Of a DNA stretch of 39,753 nucleotides, positions 7,564-15,126 are shown piece by piece. The notes beneath the pieces are model-generated. The model was not told the origin of the DNA and did no database searches. It was given only the letters and a program-made list of their open reading frames with translations. How positions within the stretch are numbered: position 1 is the stretch's first letter; the number at the start of each line of letters is the position of its first letter. The translations under genes and the position numbers were made by a program. This DNA is from Pirellulaceae bacterium (GTDB lineage: Bacteria > Planctomycetota > Planctomycetia > Pirellulales > Pirellulaceae): assembly GCA_016784735.1 (NCBI GenBank), contig JADHUC010000079.1, forward strand, positions 1 to 39,753, read 5' to 3'.

Positions 7564-10500
7564 TCATTCTGTGGGTGCGGACGTGTCGATTTCACTAACT
7601 CGTTTGAGTGCTTCCGCAAGGCCGTGAACTGCATCTGGGTTCGCACGCTGTAGTGCCTTGATGGATTTCCACGCTCGGGCCAAATCATCTTTGTTCTGCG
7701 ATCGGTGTAAATGCCAAGCTGCAAGGTATTCGGCAATCGGATCATGGACGAACTTAAGACGGTCTTTGCGGCGGTTCAAGGCCATAAGTCCCGAGTTGAC
7801 AACATCGTCGAGCACACCGGCGGCAGGGATTTCGTCAGTACCGGCCAAGAATGGAAGCGACTCTCCCTGCCTGCGGAGTTCGTATCGGGCGACAGTCACC
7901 TCGACTTCGCCAGGGTTGTCGAGAAAGATGGGCTTCTCGTCGGGGTTCTTGACACATAGGTATCCGACAATCTGGGCGGCACGTATGAAGTCATCCTTTC
8001 GAATTGAGCCCTTCGATTGGGCTCTCACGTAATCAAGTACAAGTTCAGGGAATGTGGTCTCTATGTCTTGCCCGTTCCCAAGTCGATCAATTGCCAGAAA
8101 CGCAAACAATGCAGTTATTTCGCCCTGCTCAATCCAAGCTTCGAGCTTCTCCAAAATGTGCGTCGATTCATCCTTCGCGTAGTGTTCAACGAAATCGGGC
8201 AACTTCTCCTTCGTGAGTGGGCCGACGTCGATCTGCCTGAATTGTTGGAACGTCGATCTCTTCGGCGTGCTTCGCGAGGTAACGATCAGCCGTGCTCTCG
8301 TCTTCCGCTGAACCAACGTGGCAATCTGCTCCTCGACGCTTGCGACCTGTCGCTCGCTTGCCCCATCCACGATGACCAGAATCCGACCCGCACTGATGAG
8401 TCTGCGAATCATCGGTATCGTCGGGCGGCGGCTATTCATTTCAGCAGATTGAGAAATCCGGTCGATCAGGCTTCCAGACCAGTCTTCGTCGATGAGAATC
8501 GACAGCAGCAGTTTTCTTTGGCTTTGGGCAAGACGCCCCATCTCAATCGCCAGCGTGGTTTTCCCGCTCCCGCCCCGCCCAGTGATCCAACACCCAACGA
8601 AGTCCTTCGAGCCAAGAGTCCCTTGCCAGGATTCCACGTCGGATTCGTTCCCCAGTCCGACGTAGTTGCCGCTTTGGAAACGAGGGTCGCTTAGGATCTC
8701 CTTGTGCCTCTTCAGCCACGCATCAAGAGATCGTTGGCTGCCACCCAGGAATCGCATCAGACTGACAATCTGGGCCAAAGCTCTCCACTGAGGCTGAACT
8801 GATGCAGTTGAGTCCGGCATCGACCATACGGCAAGCCAATGCGGCCGCAGCAACCACACAACCAGCACCACGACATAGGCAAACGCTACCCACACAAGTG
8901 GTTTTACCCAAACGGGAAGCGTTCCGTACAATCCCCATACGAGGTGCCAGGTTCGCACCAGTGCAGCCCATAGTCTGCGCGACAGGTGCCGTTCGCCCGT
9001 CACTGCTGCCAGGACTTCTACGCGCGAGAATCGCCTGTATGCTTCGTTCTTTGAGAGCGCCCGGTCCTTGCGGAACAACTTGACCTTATCGGTGATCGGC
9101 CCATCACCAAAGTACCAGCCATCGGTTGTGCAAACGACTCCGCCATTTGGAGTCAAGATCATGTTGGCCTTCGGGTGCAGTTTCAGATCTGCGAACAGCA
9201 ACCCAGACCAACTCGACACCCAAATCGACTTCTTGTAGAAACCAACGCTGGATGCATGTTCAACCAGTCGTGCTACCTCTACTCCTGACGATACACTCCA
9301 CAACCGCACCGTCCCATCCCATCCCGCTGATGCGATCAGGTCGCCTCGACGAGAGAAGGCGACGGCTGAGACCATCCTCTCGTGGCCTTTGAGGGGCTGG
9401 CCGCGCGGCGTGCCGTCCAAATCCCACAACCGTATCGTCCCATCCCATCCCGCTGATGCGATCAGGTCGCCTCGGGGAGAGAAGGCGACGGCTGTGACCG
9501 TTTCTTCGTGACCTTTGAGCGGCTGGCCACGCGCCGTGCCGTCCAGATTCCACAACCGAATCGTCCCATCCCATCCCGCTGATGCGATCAGGTCGCCTCG
9601 GGGAGAGAAGGCGACGGCTGAGACCCTCCCTTCGTGACCTTCGAGCGGCTGGCCACGCGCCGTGCCGTCCAGACTCCACAACCGTACCGTACCATCGTGT
9701 CCCGCTGACGCGATCAAGTCCCCTTCGGGAGAGAAGGCCACCGCCTCAACCCGCCCCTCGTGGCCCTCCAATGGCTGCCCTCGCGGCGTGCCGTCCGGAT
9801 TCCACAACCGTACCGTGGCATCCTCTCCCGCGGTTGCGATCAAGTCGCCGTGGGCAGAGAACGCCACGCCGCGAACGCTCTCCTCGGGGCCTTTGAGAGG
9901 CTCACCACATGGCGTACCATCTAGATTCCACAGCCGTATGGTACCGAATGATCCCGCTGACGCGATCAAGTCGCCTCGAGGTGAAAACGCTACCGCGCAG
10001 AGCACGTCCTCGTAGCCTCTGAGAGGCTGCCCGCGCGGCGTGCCGTCCCGATTCCACAACCGTACCGTGGCATCCTCTGCCACGGACGCGATCAAGTCGC
10101 CGTGCGGAGAGAACGCCACGGCGTGAACCACATCCTCGTGGCCTCTTAGAGGATCACCACACGGCGTGCCATCCAGATTCCATAACCGCACGGTGTCGTC
10201 ATCTCCCGCGGACGCGATCAAGTTGCCCTCGGGAGAGAACGCTACCGCGTTGACACATTCCTGGTGACTGCTGATAGGCTCACCGCGCGGCGTGCCGTCT
10301 ACATTCCACAACCGTATCGTGCCGTCAAATCCGGCGGAGGCGATCAAGTCGCCCTTGGGAGAGAATGCTACCGCGTAGACACTTTCCTGGTGACTGCTGA
10401 TAGGCTCACCGCGTGACGTGCCGTCCAGATTCCACAACCTAACGGTCCCGTCGTCTCCCGCGGACACGACCAAGTCACCTTGGGGAGAGAACGCCACGGC

Positions 10501-11883
10501 ACGAACCATGCCCTCGTGGCCTTCGAGGGACTCAAAACCCCAATCCTCGTCCAGATTCCACAAAATCACGGTCCCGTCCTCACCGGCGGACGCGATGAAA
10601 TCCCCTTGGGGAGAGAACGCCAAGGCTAAGACCATCCCGTTGTGGGCTTCGAGGGGCTCACTATTCAACGTGCCGTCCAGATTCCACAAACAAACGGTCC
10701 CGTCGCCTCCTGCTGACGCGATCAGGTTGCCCTGGGGAGAGAATGCTACCGCGTTGACGCCGTCCTCGTGACTGCTGATAGGCTCACCGCGCGGCGTACC
10801 GTCCAGATTCCACAAACGGACGGTCCTCACATCTCCGGCTGATGCGATCAGGTCGCCTTGGGGAGAGAATGCCACGGCTGAAACCGTCCCCTCGTGGCCT
10901 CTCAGGGGCCGGCCACGCGGCGTGCCGTCCAGATTCCACAACCGTATCGTCCCGTCGTCTCCCGCCGACGCGATGTAGTGGCCACGGGGAGAAAACTCTA
11001 CAGCGTGAACCGTCCCCTGGTGGCCTGTCAAATGACCACGCGGCGTGCCGTCCAGACTCCACAACCACACGGTCTCGTCACCGCCCGCTGATGCGATCAA
11101 GTCACCCTTGGGAGAGAAGGCCACCGCCCCAACCGGCCGCTCGTGCCCTTTCAAGGGCTGGCCACGCGGCGTACCATCCTGGTTCCACAATCGTACCGTA
11201 CCATCCTGTCCCGTTGACGCTATCAAGTCACCCTTTGGAGAGAAGGCAACGGCGTAAACCGTCTTCTCGTGGCCTCTGAGGGGCTGACCTCGCGGCGTGC
11301 CATCCAGATTCCACAACCGTATCGTCCCATCCGCTCCCGCTGATGCGATCAAGTCGCCCTTGGGAGAGAAGGCAACGGCGTAAACCGCTCCTTTGTGGCC
11401 CTCGAACGGCTGACCACGCGGCGTGCCGTCCAGATTCCACAACCGTATCGTACTATCGTGTCCCGCTAACGCGACCACGTCACCTTCAGGCGAGAAACAG
11501 GCATCGTGAGCGCAGAATTGTATTGTTCGCAACTTGATCGGCCGGGTTTTCTGAACGATATCCCATATAGCAATGTCCTCACCTTCAACAACGAGCAGGA
11601 TGTTCGGTTTCTTGGGATGAAACGCGACATGCCTTGGCGTCCCTCGTACAAACTGCGGGACGAACCGTATTCCGTCTTGCGGCGAGCACCCGATCAGCAA
11701 AGAGAAGACCGCAAGAATCCCCACTTGCAGCGATTTTTGCGGGACGCGATCCGAAATCGGCGATACTTTGGGCTCTTGTACAGTATTAGCCGCGTCGCGT
11801 TGAGAGTCCGGTCTATCGGTCTGCCGCTTGAAAACGACCGCCACGCATCGTTTCCGGATCGCGACGTATTCCAGGTTCGCCAT
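7564..11883 (-). CDS. WD40-repeat, membrane-spanning, C-terminal STAND/NACHT-like NTPase
   Basis: 1439 residues from ATG 11883, with AGAGG just upstream. Residues about 52-66 are hydrophobic and end in a lipobox-like LLIGC, so the following part is probably outside the membrane. Residues about 130-873 are about 18 WD40 repeats of 42 residues with the consensus AVAFSPKGDLIASAG, DGTIRLWNLDGTPRG. A second hydrophobic helix (about 991-1012, VWVKPLVWVAFAYVVVLVVW) precedes a P-loop ATPase with Walker A GRGGSGKTT (about 1102), Walker B ILVIVDGASE, sensor RLIVTSRST and the C-terminal FVHDPIAEYLAAWHL typical of NACHT/STAND proteins. The usual order is NTPase first and WD40 last; here it is reversed, giving an external propeller and a cytoplasmic ATPase. 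No partner gene is adjacent. Function unknown: a signalling or defence sensor is possible. Confidence 0.88.
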   Translation of the reverse strand: MANLEYVAIRKRCVAVVFKRQTDRPDSQRDAANTVQEPKVSPISDRVPQKSLQVGILAVFSLLIGCSPQDGIRFVPQFVRGTPRHVAFHPKKPNILLVVEGEDIAIWDIVQKTRPIKLRTIQFCAHDACFSPEGDVVALAGHDSTIRLWNLDGTPRGQPFEGHKGAVYAVAFSPKGDLIASAGADGTIRLWNLDGTPRGQPLRGHEKTVYAVAFSPKGDLIASTGQDGTVRLWNQDGTPRGQPLKGHERPVGAVAFSPKGDLIASAGGDETVWLWSLDGTPRGHLTGHQGTVHAVEFSPRGHYIASAGDDGTIRLWNLDGTPRGRPLRGHEGTVSAVAFSPQGDLIASAGDVRTVRLWNLDGTPRGEPISSHEDGVNAVAFSPQGNLIASAGGDGTVCLWNLDGTLNSEPLEAHNGMVLALAFSPQGDFIASAGEDGTVILWNLDEDWGFESLEGHEGMVRAVAFSPQGDLVVSAGDDGTVRLWNLDGTSRGEPISSHQESVYAVAFSPKGDLIASAGFDGTIRLWNVDGTPRGEPISSHQECVNAVAFSPEGNLIASAGDDDTVRLWNLDGTPCGDPLRGHEDVVHAVAFSPHGDLIASVAEDATVRLWNRDGTPRGQPLRGYEDVLCAVAFSPRGDLIASAGSFGTIRLWNLDGTPCGEPLKGPEESVRGVAFSAHGDLIATAGEDATVRLWNPDGTPRGQPLEGHEGRVEAVAFSPEGDLIASAGHDGTVRLWSLDGTARGQPLEGHEGRVSAVAFSPRGDLIASAGWDGTIRLWNLDGTARGQPLKGHEETVTAVAFSPRGDLIASAGWDGTIRLWDLDGTPRGQPLKGHERMVSAVAFSRRGDLIASAGWDGTVRLWSVSSGVEVARLVEHASSVGFYKKSIWVSSWSGLLFADLKLHPKANMILTPNGGVVCTTDGWYFGDGPITDKVKLFRKDRALSKNEAYRRFSRVEVLAAVTGERHLSRRLWAALVRTWHLVWGLYGTLPVWVKPLVWVAFAYVVVLVVWLLRPHWLAVWSMPDSTASVQPQWRALAQIVSLMRFLGGSQRSLDAWLKRHKEILSDPRFQSGNYVGLGNESDVESWQGTLGSKDFVGCWITGRGGSGKTTLAIEMGRLAQSQRKLLLSILIDEDWSGSLIDRISQSAEMNSRRPTIPMIRRLISAGRILVIVDGASERQVASVEEQIATLVQRKTRARLIVTSRSTPKRSTFQQFRQIDVGPLTKEKLPDFVEHYAKDESTHILEKLEAWIEQGEITALFAFLAIDRLGNGQDIETTFPELVLDYVRAQSKGSIRKDDFIRAAQIVGYLCVKNPDEKPIFLDNPGEVEVTVARYELRRQGESLPFLAGTDEIPAAGVLDDVVNSGLMALNRRKDRLKFVHDPIAEYLAAWHLHRSQNKDDLARAWKSIKALQRANPDAVHGLAEALKRVSEIDTSAPTE
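9265..11493 (-). repeat. Tandem array of about 18 units of 126 bp encoding WD40 repeats
   Basis: In-frame 126-bp (42-codon) units within the WD40-NTPase gene. Neighbouring units are very similar at the DNA level, including synonymous positions: the units at about 9420-9545 and 9546-9671 differ at only a few bases. This suggests recent duplication or gene conversion. It is protein-coding and not a CRISPR array, because there are no unique spacers. Confidence 0.85.
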
Positions 11884-12154
11884 GAGAGCCTCTCACTACG
11901 GCCTGAACGAGTGGTACCGCCTATAATGCAACGCGTGGGAGACTGAGTCAAGACATTGACAGAGGGATGTGCGAACACCGGGATTGTCTCTGATCAGGCG
12001 GCAATCGGCATTACCGTTGTGTCAGCCACGCTGTCTCGCCAAATCGTAGATTACCTTCCGGTTCAGATGCACGCGAAACGTTCAGGGCGACCCTGGCGTC
12101 CCGATATTACTCCAGATCCTCCAGTATCAACCGAAATACTCTACTTTGTCAACG
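11884..12154. other. Intergenic region upstream of the WD40-NTPase gene
   Basis: Together with the terminator at its right end this fills the 331 bp between the WD40-NTPase start and the MscS stop. It should hold the WD40-NTPase promoter. No open frame with coding character and no RNA gene are visible. Confidence 0.5.
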
Positions 12155-12186
12155 AAAAGACCCGGACTTGAAGCAAGCCCGGGTCT
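12155..12186 (-). terminator. Intrinsic terminator of the sigma-MscS operon
   Basis: On the minus strand an AGACCCGG / CCGGGTCT stem (12158-12165 with 12179-12186, 13-nt loop) is followed directly by a T run. It lies about 30 nt after the MscS-like stop codon. Confidence 0.85.
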
Positions 12187-12214
12187 GAGGGGAGAGGTCG
12201 GAAGTTCACACCAG

Positions 12215-13105
12215 CTAACGCACGGCGTCGTTCAGCATGACGTTGTTGGGAACGCTGTGCCGTTCTACCATGCCCTCGTCTTCGGTTTCGATGATCGTCG
12301 CCACGGGGCCGACGTCGCGCACGGTTCCCTCGTACCCGCCGACTGTGACGCGATCACCCGCTTGGAAGCGTTGCCGGAGGTAGTAACCGCACAAGATGCC
12401 AGACATGACGTCGCGACCGCCCAGACCGAAGCTTAGACCCAACGCCAACGCAATCGCTCCGAACGCGATCAAGATAGCGTAGTTCAGTAGTTCAAAAGTG
12501 ATCTCCAGTTGTTCAAAGGCGGCGATGAACGTCATCAGAGCCAGGATGTAGTAGCAGCCGCTGGCCAGTTGCTGGGCGTAACTGATCCCCAGCCGATCCG
12601 CGCTGGTGGCGATCACTCCGCGAAGGAAAGAAGCCAACAGCAGCCCAACCACGACCAGCACGGTGGCCACGAGCACCTTGGGAATGTATGCCACGACTTT
12701 CTCGATGGCGCCGGTGATTCCCGGCAGGCCGAAAATGTCGAACGCGGCAACCAGAAAGACGCAAATCAACAGCCAAAACACTATCACGCCGACAATCTGC
12801 GGAACGGTTCGCTTGACTCCGGCTTGTTTCAGCGACTCGGCCAACCCGCCGCGTTCGGCGGCTCGCTGCAAGCCCAGTTTCTCGGCAAGCGCGGTGATGC
12901 CTTTTGCGACCAGGCGCGCCACGATGTAGCCGACGATCAACACGGCGATGGCTGCCAGAGCTTTCGGGGCCAACTCGATCACTTGGTTCATGGCCGAGCT
13001 GAAGCTACCCACCACGGCATCGGTGGACTTCGTAATGGGCTCGGCAATTTGTTGAGCCGTTTTTTCACCCACGTCGGTAACGGTTTTCGTCGTTTCAATC
13101 TGCAT
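12215..13105 (-). CDS. MscS-family mechanosensitive ion channel protein
   Basis: 296 residues. It has three or more hydrophobic segments (ALAAIAVLIVGYIVARLVAK, VGVIVFWLLICVFLVAAFDI, VLVATVLVVVGLLLASFLRG). These are followed by the MscS pore and beta-domain region: FGAIALALGLSFGLGGRDV, then the RFQAGDRVTV, GYEGTVRDVG and VPNNVML signature of the family. The gating channel releases solutes on hypo-osmotic shock and lies in the cytoplasmic membrane. ATG 13105 is chosen over ATG 13111 because the GAGGAG Shine-Dalgarno ends 6 nt before 13105 but directly abuts 13111. The start overlaps the end of the 78-residue gene by 11 bp, so the two are translationally coupled and belong to the ECF sigma operon. 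Confidence 0.9.
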   Translation of the reverse strand: MQIETTKTVTDVGEKTAQQIAEPITKSTDAVVGSFSSAMNQVIELAPKALAAIAVLIVGYIVARLVAKGITALAEKLGLQRAAERGGLAESLKQAGVKRTVPQIVGVIVFWLLICVFLVAAFDIFGLPGITGAIEKVVAYIPKVLVATVLVVVGLLLASFLRGVIATSADRLGISYAQQLASGCYYILALMTFIAAFEQLEITFELLNYAILIAFGAIALALGLSFGLGGRDVMSGILCGYYLRQRFQAGDRVTVGGYEGTVRDVGPVATIIETEDEGMVERHSVPNNVMLNDAVR

Positions 13106-13331
13106 GATCATCTCCTCGTTTAGGGTACCGGCCGGTCACGCTATAGGAGACCAGTCCGGCAAGTGCCTCGGAAAAACAAACAAACGCATACGGCAAGGCC
13201 CGCGAAGCCACGTCGGCCAGGTGCAACGACAGCAAGCGGACGTTCAGTCGCTTGTGCACATCGCGTTGAAGGTCCACCGGCTTCGACGGGACTTCCAACT
13301 CGGCAAGTTGTTCCAAAACGTCTTGCGGCAT
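13095..13331 (-). CDS. Small membrane protein between an ECF sigma gene and mscS
   Basis: 78 residues. A charged N-terminus (MPQDVLEQLAELEVPSKPVD, then LQRDVHKRLN) precedes one hydrophobic stretch (about residues 43-66, RALPYAFVCFSEALAGLVSY). It lies 53 nt after the ECF sigma stop and overlaps the MscS-like gene, an arrangement in which small proteins often act as membrane anti-sigma factors or linkers. No zinc-binding (ZAS) HxxxCxxC motif is visible, so anti-sigma function is an inference from position. A TAA in frame just upstream makes ATG 13331 the first possible start. Confidence 0.7.
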   Translation of the reverse strand: MPQDVLEQLAELEVPSKPVDLQRDVHKRLNVRLLSLHLADVASRALPYAFVCFSEALAGLVSYSVTGRYPKRGDDHAD

Positions 13332-13384
13332 TTCTTACTGTCCATCGGGAGGGCGGATCAGTCTCGGTCTACTTCGACGGCCAT

Positions 13385-13969
13385 TCATTCTCTGTCTCCG
13401 CCGAAGTTGTGTTCCGGGAAGCGGCTCTTCAGCTTGTCCCGCGCCCGGCTGATTCTCATCTTGCAGGCGCTTACCGACAGGTTGAATATGTCGGCCAGTT
13501 CGTCGTAGCTGTGTCCTTCCGCGTATTTCATGATCAACAACGCCCGGTCTTCGTCGTCCAACGTCTCAAGCATCTGCATCAAATCCAACGCCGTCGCCGT
13601 GCCATCGTGTCGATCGCATTGTTCTTGTTTGTACGATTCGATGTCTCGTGCCGCCGACTCGTGACGACGGCGACGTCCGTGGCTGCGCCGCAGCAACAGA
13701 CACGTGCGGATCGTGATACCGTGGACCCACGTGGCGTACTTGCTGCGGCCGGCAAACTTGTCACGCTGAAGGAACAGCCGCACAAACACCTCTTGAGCCG
13801 CGTCGTTGGCGTCTTCGGCGTTGCCCATAAGCCGGTAGCAGACGCGCCAGACGCGGTCCTGATATCGCTCCAGCAGAGCGACAAAGGCCGGTCCGTCGGA
13901 TCCTTCCCGCGCGGCCTCGGCGGCCAATTGTTCGTCATTGAGTTCGGTCGTGTCCAAGACAATGTCCAC
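13385..13969 (-). CDS. ECF-type RNA polymerase sigma factor (MscS operon)
   Basis: Sigma-70 family of the ECF group, with region 2 (FVALLERYQDRVWRVCYRLM, then DANDAAQEVFVRLF, then YATWVHGITIRTC) and region 4 (LETLDDEDRALLIMKYAEGH, then SYDELADIFNLSVSACKMRI). It would direct polymerase to a stress regulon, here probably including the downstream membrane protein and MscS-like channel. The start is uncertain. The frame is open to GTG 14044, but GTG 13969 has AAGGTGG five nt upstream and fits the family's usual N-terminus. A candidate ECF -35 element at 14056-14062 also favours a downstream start. GTG 13978 is another option. Confidence 0.88.
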   Translation of the reverse strand: MDIVLDTTELNDEQLAAEAAREGSDGPAFVALLERYQDRVWRVCYRLMGNAEDANDAAQEVFVRLFLQRDKFAGRSKYATWVHGITIRTCLLLRRSHGRRRRHESAARDIESYKQEQCDRHDGTATALDLMQMLETLDDEDRALLIMKYAEGHSYDELADIFNLSVSACKMRISRARDKLKSRFPEHNFGGDRE

Positions 13970-14055
13970 ATGGGCCACCTTCGCGTTGCGGAATGGTTTT
14001 CCTCCGTGCACCAAGTCCGTTGCCGCAGGCGGCCAAAGGGTCACACGATTCTCGA

Positions 14056-14062
14056 AAGTTCC
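14056..14062 (-). promoter_or_regulatory. Candidate ECF -35 element (GGAACTT) upstream of the sigma gene
   Basis: On the minus strand GGAACTT matches the classic ECF/sigma-E -35 consensus, about 90 nt before the proposed sigma start at 13969. Autoregulation would be expected for an ECF sigma factor. A clear -10 element is not evident, so this is tentative. Confidence 0.3.
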
Positions 14063-14108
14063 GGTGATTCGAACCTAAGTCTATGACACACAACGAAATA
14101 GCGCGAAT

Positions 14109-14125
14109 CCGGAACATCGTTCCGG
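14109..14125. promoter_or_regulatory. Inverted repeat CCGGAAC-N3-GTTCCGG in the sigma/PIG-L divergent region
   Basis: A perfect 7-bp inverted repeat with a 3-nt spacer between the divergent sigma and PIG-L genes. It could be an operator or contain overlapping ECF -35-like GGAAC elements on both strands. Confidence 0.35.
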
Positions 14126-14320
14126 TTAGTACAATCCGAATTGCCGCGCGAGGTCAAGGTCGAAATTGCACGACGCGCCGTCTCCTGCAGCCGTTCGTGT
14201 GCGGTTTGGCCGATGCGGTGTCGTTTGTCGCTCCGAGACGGAATTTATTCGCCCTGCTTGACCCACCCCGCCTCCGCAGCGATCTTCTGTGTAGTCGTTC
14301 ACCTACAGGAGACCCTCGAA

Positions 14321-15085
14321 ATGAGAACGATAGCTCATTTGCCGCTCTGTGCCGCGATCGCACTTGGAGTGATTGGGGCGTCCCACGCATCGGAGGAAGC
14401 CCAAGGTGACAAGCTTCGAGTGGTGGTCTTCGGCGCGCATTGCGACGATCCGGAAACGGGTGCGGGCGGTTTGATCGCGTTGCTGGCCGACTCGGGCCAT
14501 GAGGTCATCGTCGGGTATGCGACCTGCTTCCGCGGCGACCGGAAGTTCTTCGGCCAACCGGAGGCCATGGTTCGCCGGCGCGAAGCGACCGCCGCCTGCA
14601 AGGTAATGGGTGCCACGCCGAAGTTCTTCGATTACGCACACGAACACTTGACGGCCGACCCGCCAACCGTGCAGGCCATCGCAGCGTGGCTTGATGAAGT
14701 CAAACCCGACATCGTCGTTACTCACTGGCCCTTCGACACTCACCCGAACCATCACGCGGTCAGCTCGCTGGTTTGGCAATGCTACGATCGACGAGGCGAC
14801 TGGAGCCTGTACTGCTTCGAAGTGATGACGGATCAGCAGTCGCTGGGTTTCAAGCCGGATCTGTATCTGGACATCGGCCGTGTGCGGGAGATCAAGAGAG
14901 AGGCATCCTACTGCCACAAGAGTCAGAACCCCGATGGCTTCTGGCCCGTTCACGAAGCCATGCACGGCCGTCGCGGCTCGGAGAGTGGAGTTGAGTGTGC
15001 GGAGGCGTACTATCTGGTCGAAGCCAAGAAGGGCTGTCCATTGCTACCGGTCGATTTCCTTCCCAAGGTTGACGCGAAACCATGA
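14321..15085 (+). CDS. Secreted PIG-L family (LmbE-like) deacetylase
   Basis: 254 residues from ATG 14321, preceded by GGAGA. The signal peptide MRTIAHLPLCAAIALGVIGA ends near ASHAS. The mature part opens with VVFGAHCDDPETGAGG, the PIG-L AH-x-DD-x-E zinc/catalytic motif (Pro to Cys in the second position), and continues with THWPFDTHPNHHAV, which supplies the second metal histidines. The family deacetylates N-acetylglucosamine-type substrates, so this enzyme probably removes acetyl groups from an amino sugar outside the cytoplasm. The open frame extends upstream to 14141, but that part has no family similarity. It leads the six-gene exported-enzyme run. Confidence 0.88.
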   Translation: MRTIAHLPLCAAIALGVIGASHASEEAQGDKLRVVVFGAHCDDPETGAGGLIALLADSGHEVIVGYATCFRGDRKFFGQPEAMVRRREATAACKVMGATPKFFDYAHEHLTADPPTVQAIAAWLDEVKPDIVVTHWPFDTHPNHHAVSSLVWQCYDRRGDWSLYCFEVMTDQQSLGFKPDLYLDIGRVREIKREASYCHKSQNPDGFWPVHEAMHGRRGSESGVECAEAYYLVEAKKGCPLLPVDFLPKVDAKP

Positions 15086-15126
15086 GGTTTCACGGAGGCT
15101 GCATAACAAAACGCGGGAGGTCAAAC

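Noticed and set aside
9265..11493. Regular repeats suggesting a CRISPR array
   Set aside because: The 126-bp units are continuous coding sequence for WD40 repeats with no unique spacers between short direct repeats.
12509..13123. Plus-strand open frame opposite the MscS-like gene
   Set aside because: Antisense shadow rich in His and Gln, typical of reading membrane-protein codons backwards.
13163..14086. Plus-strand open frame (307 codons) opposite the ECF sigma gene
   Set aside because: The minus strand encodes clear sigma regions 2 and 4; the plus frame matches nothing.
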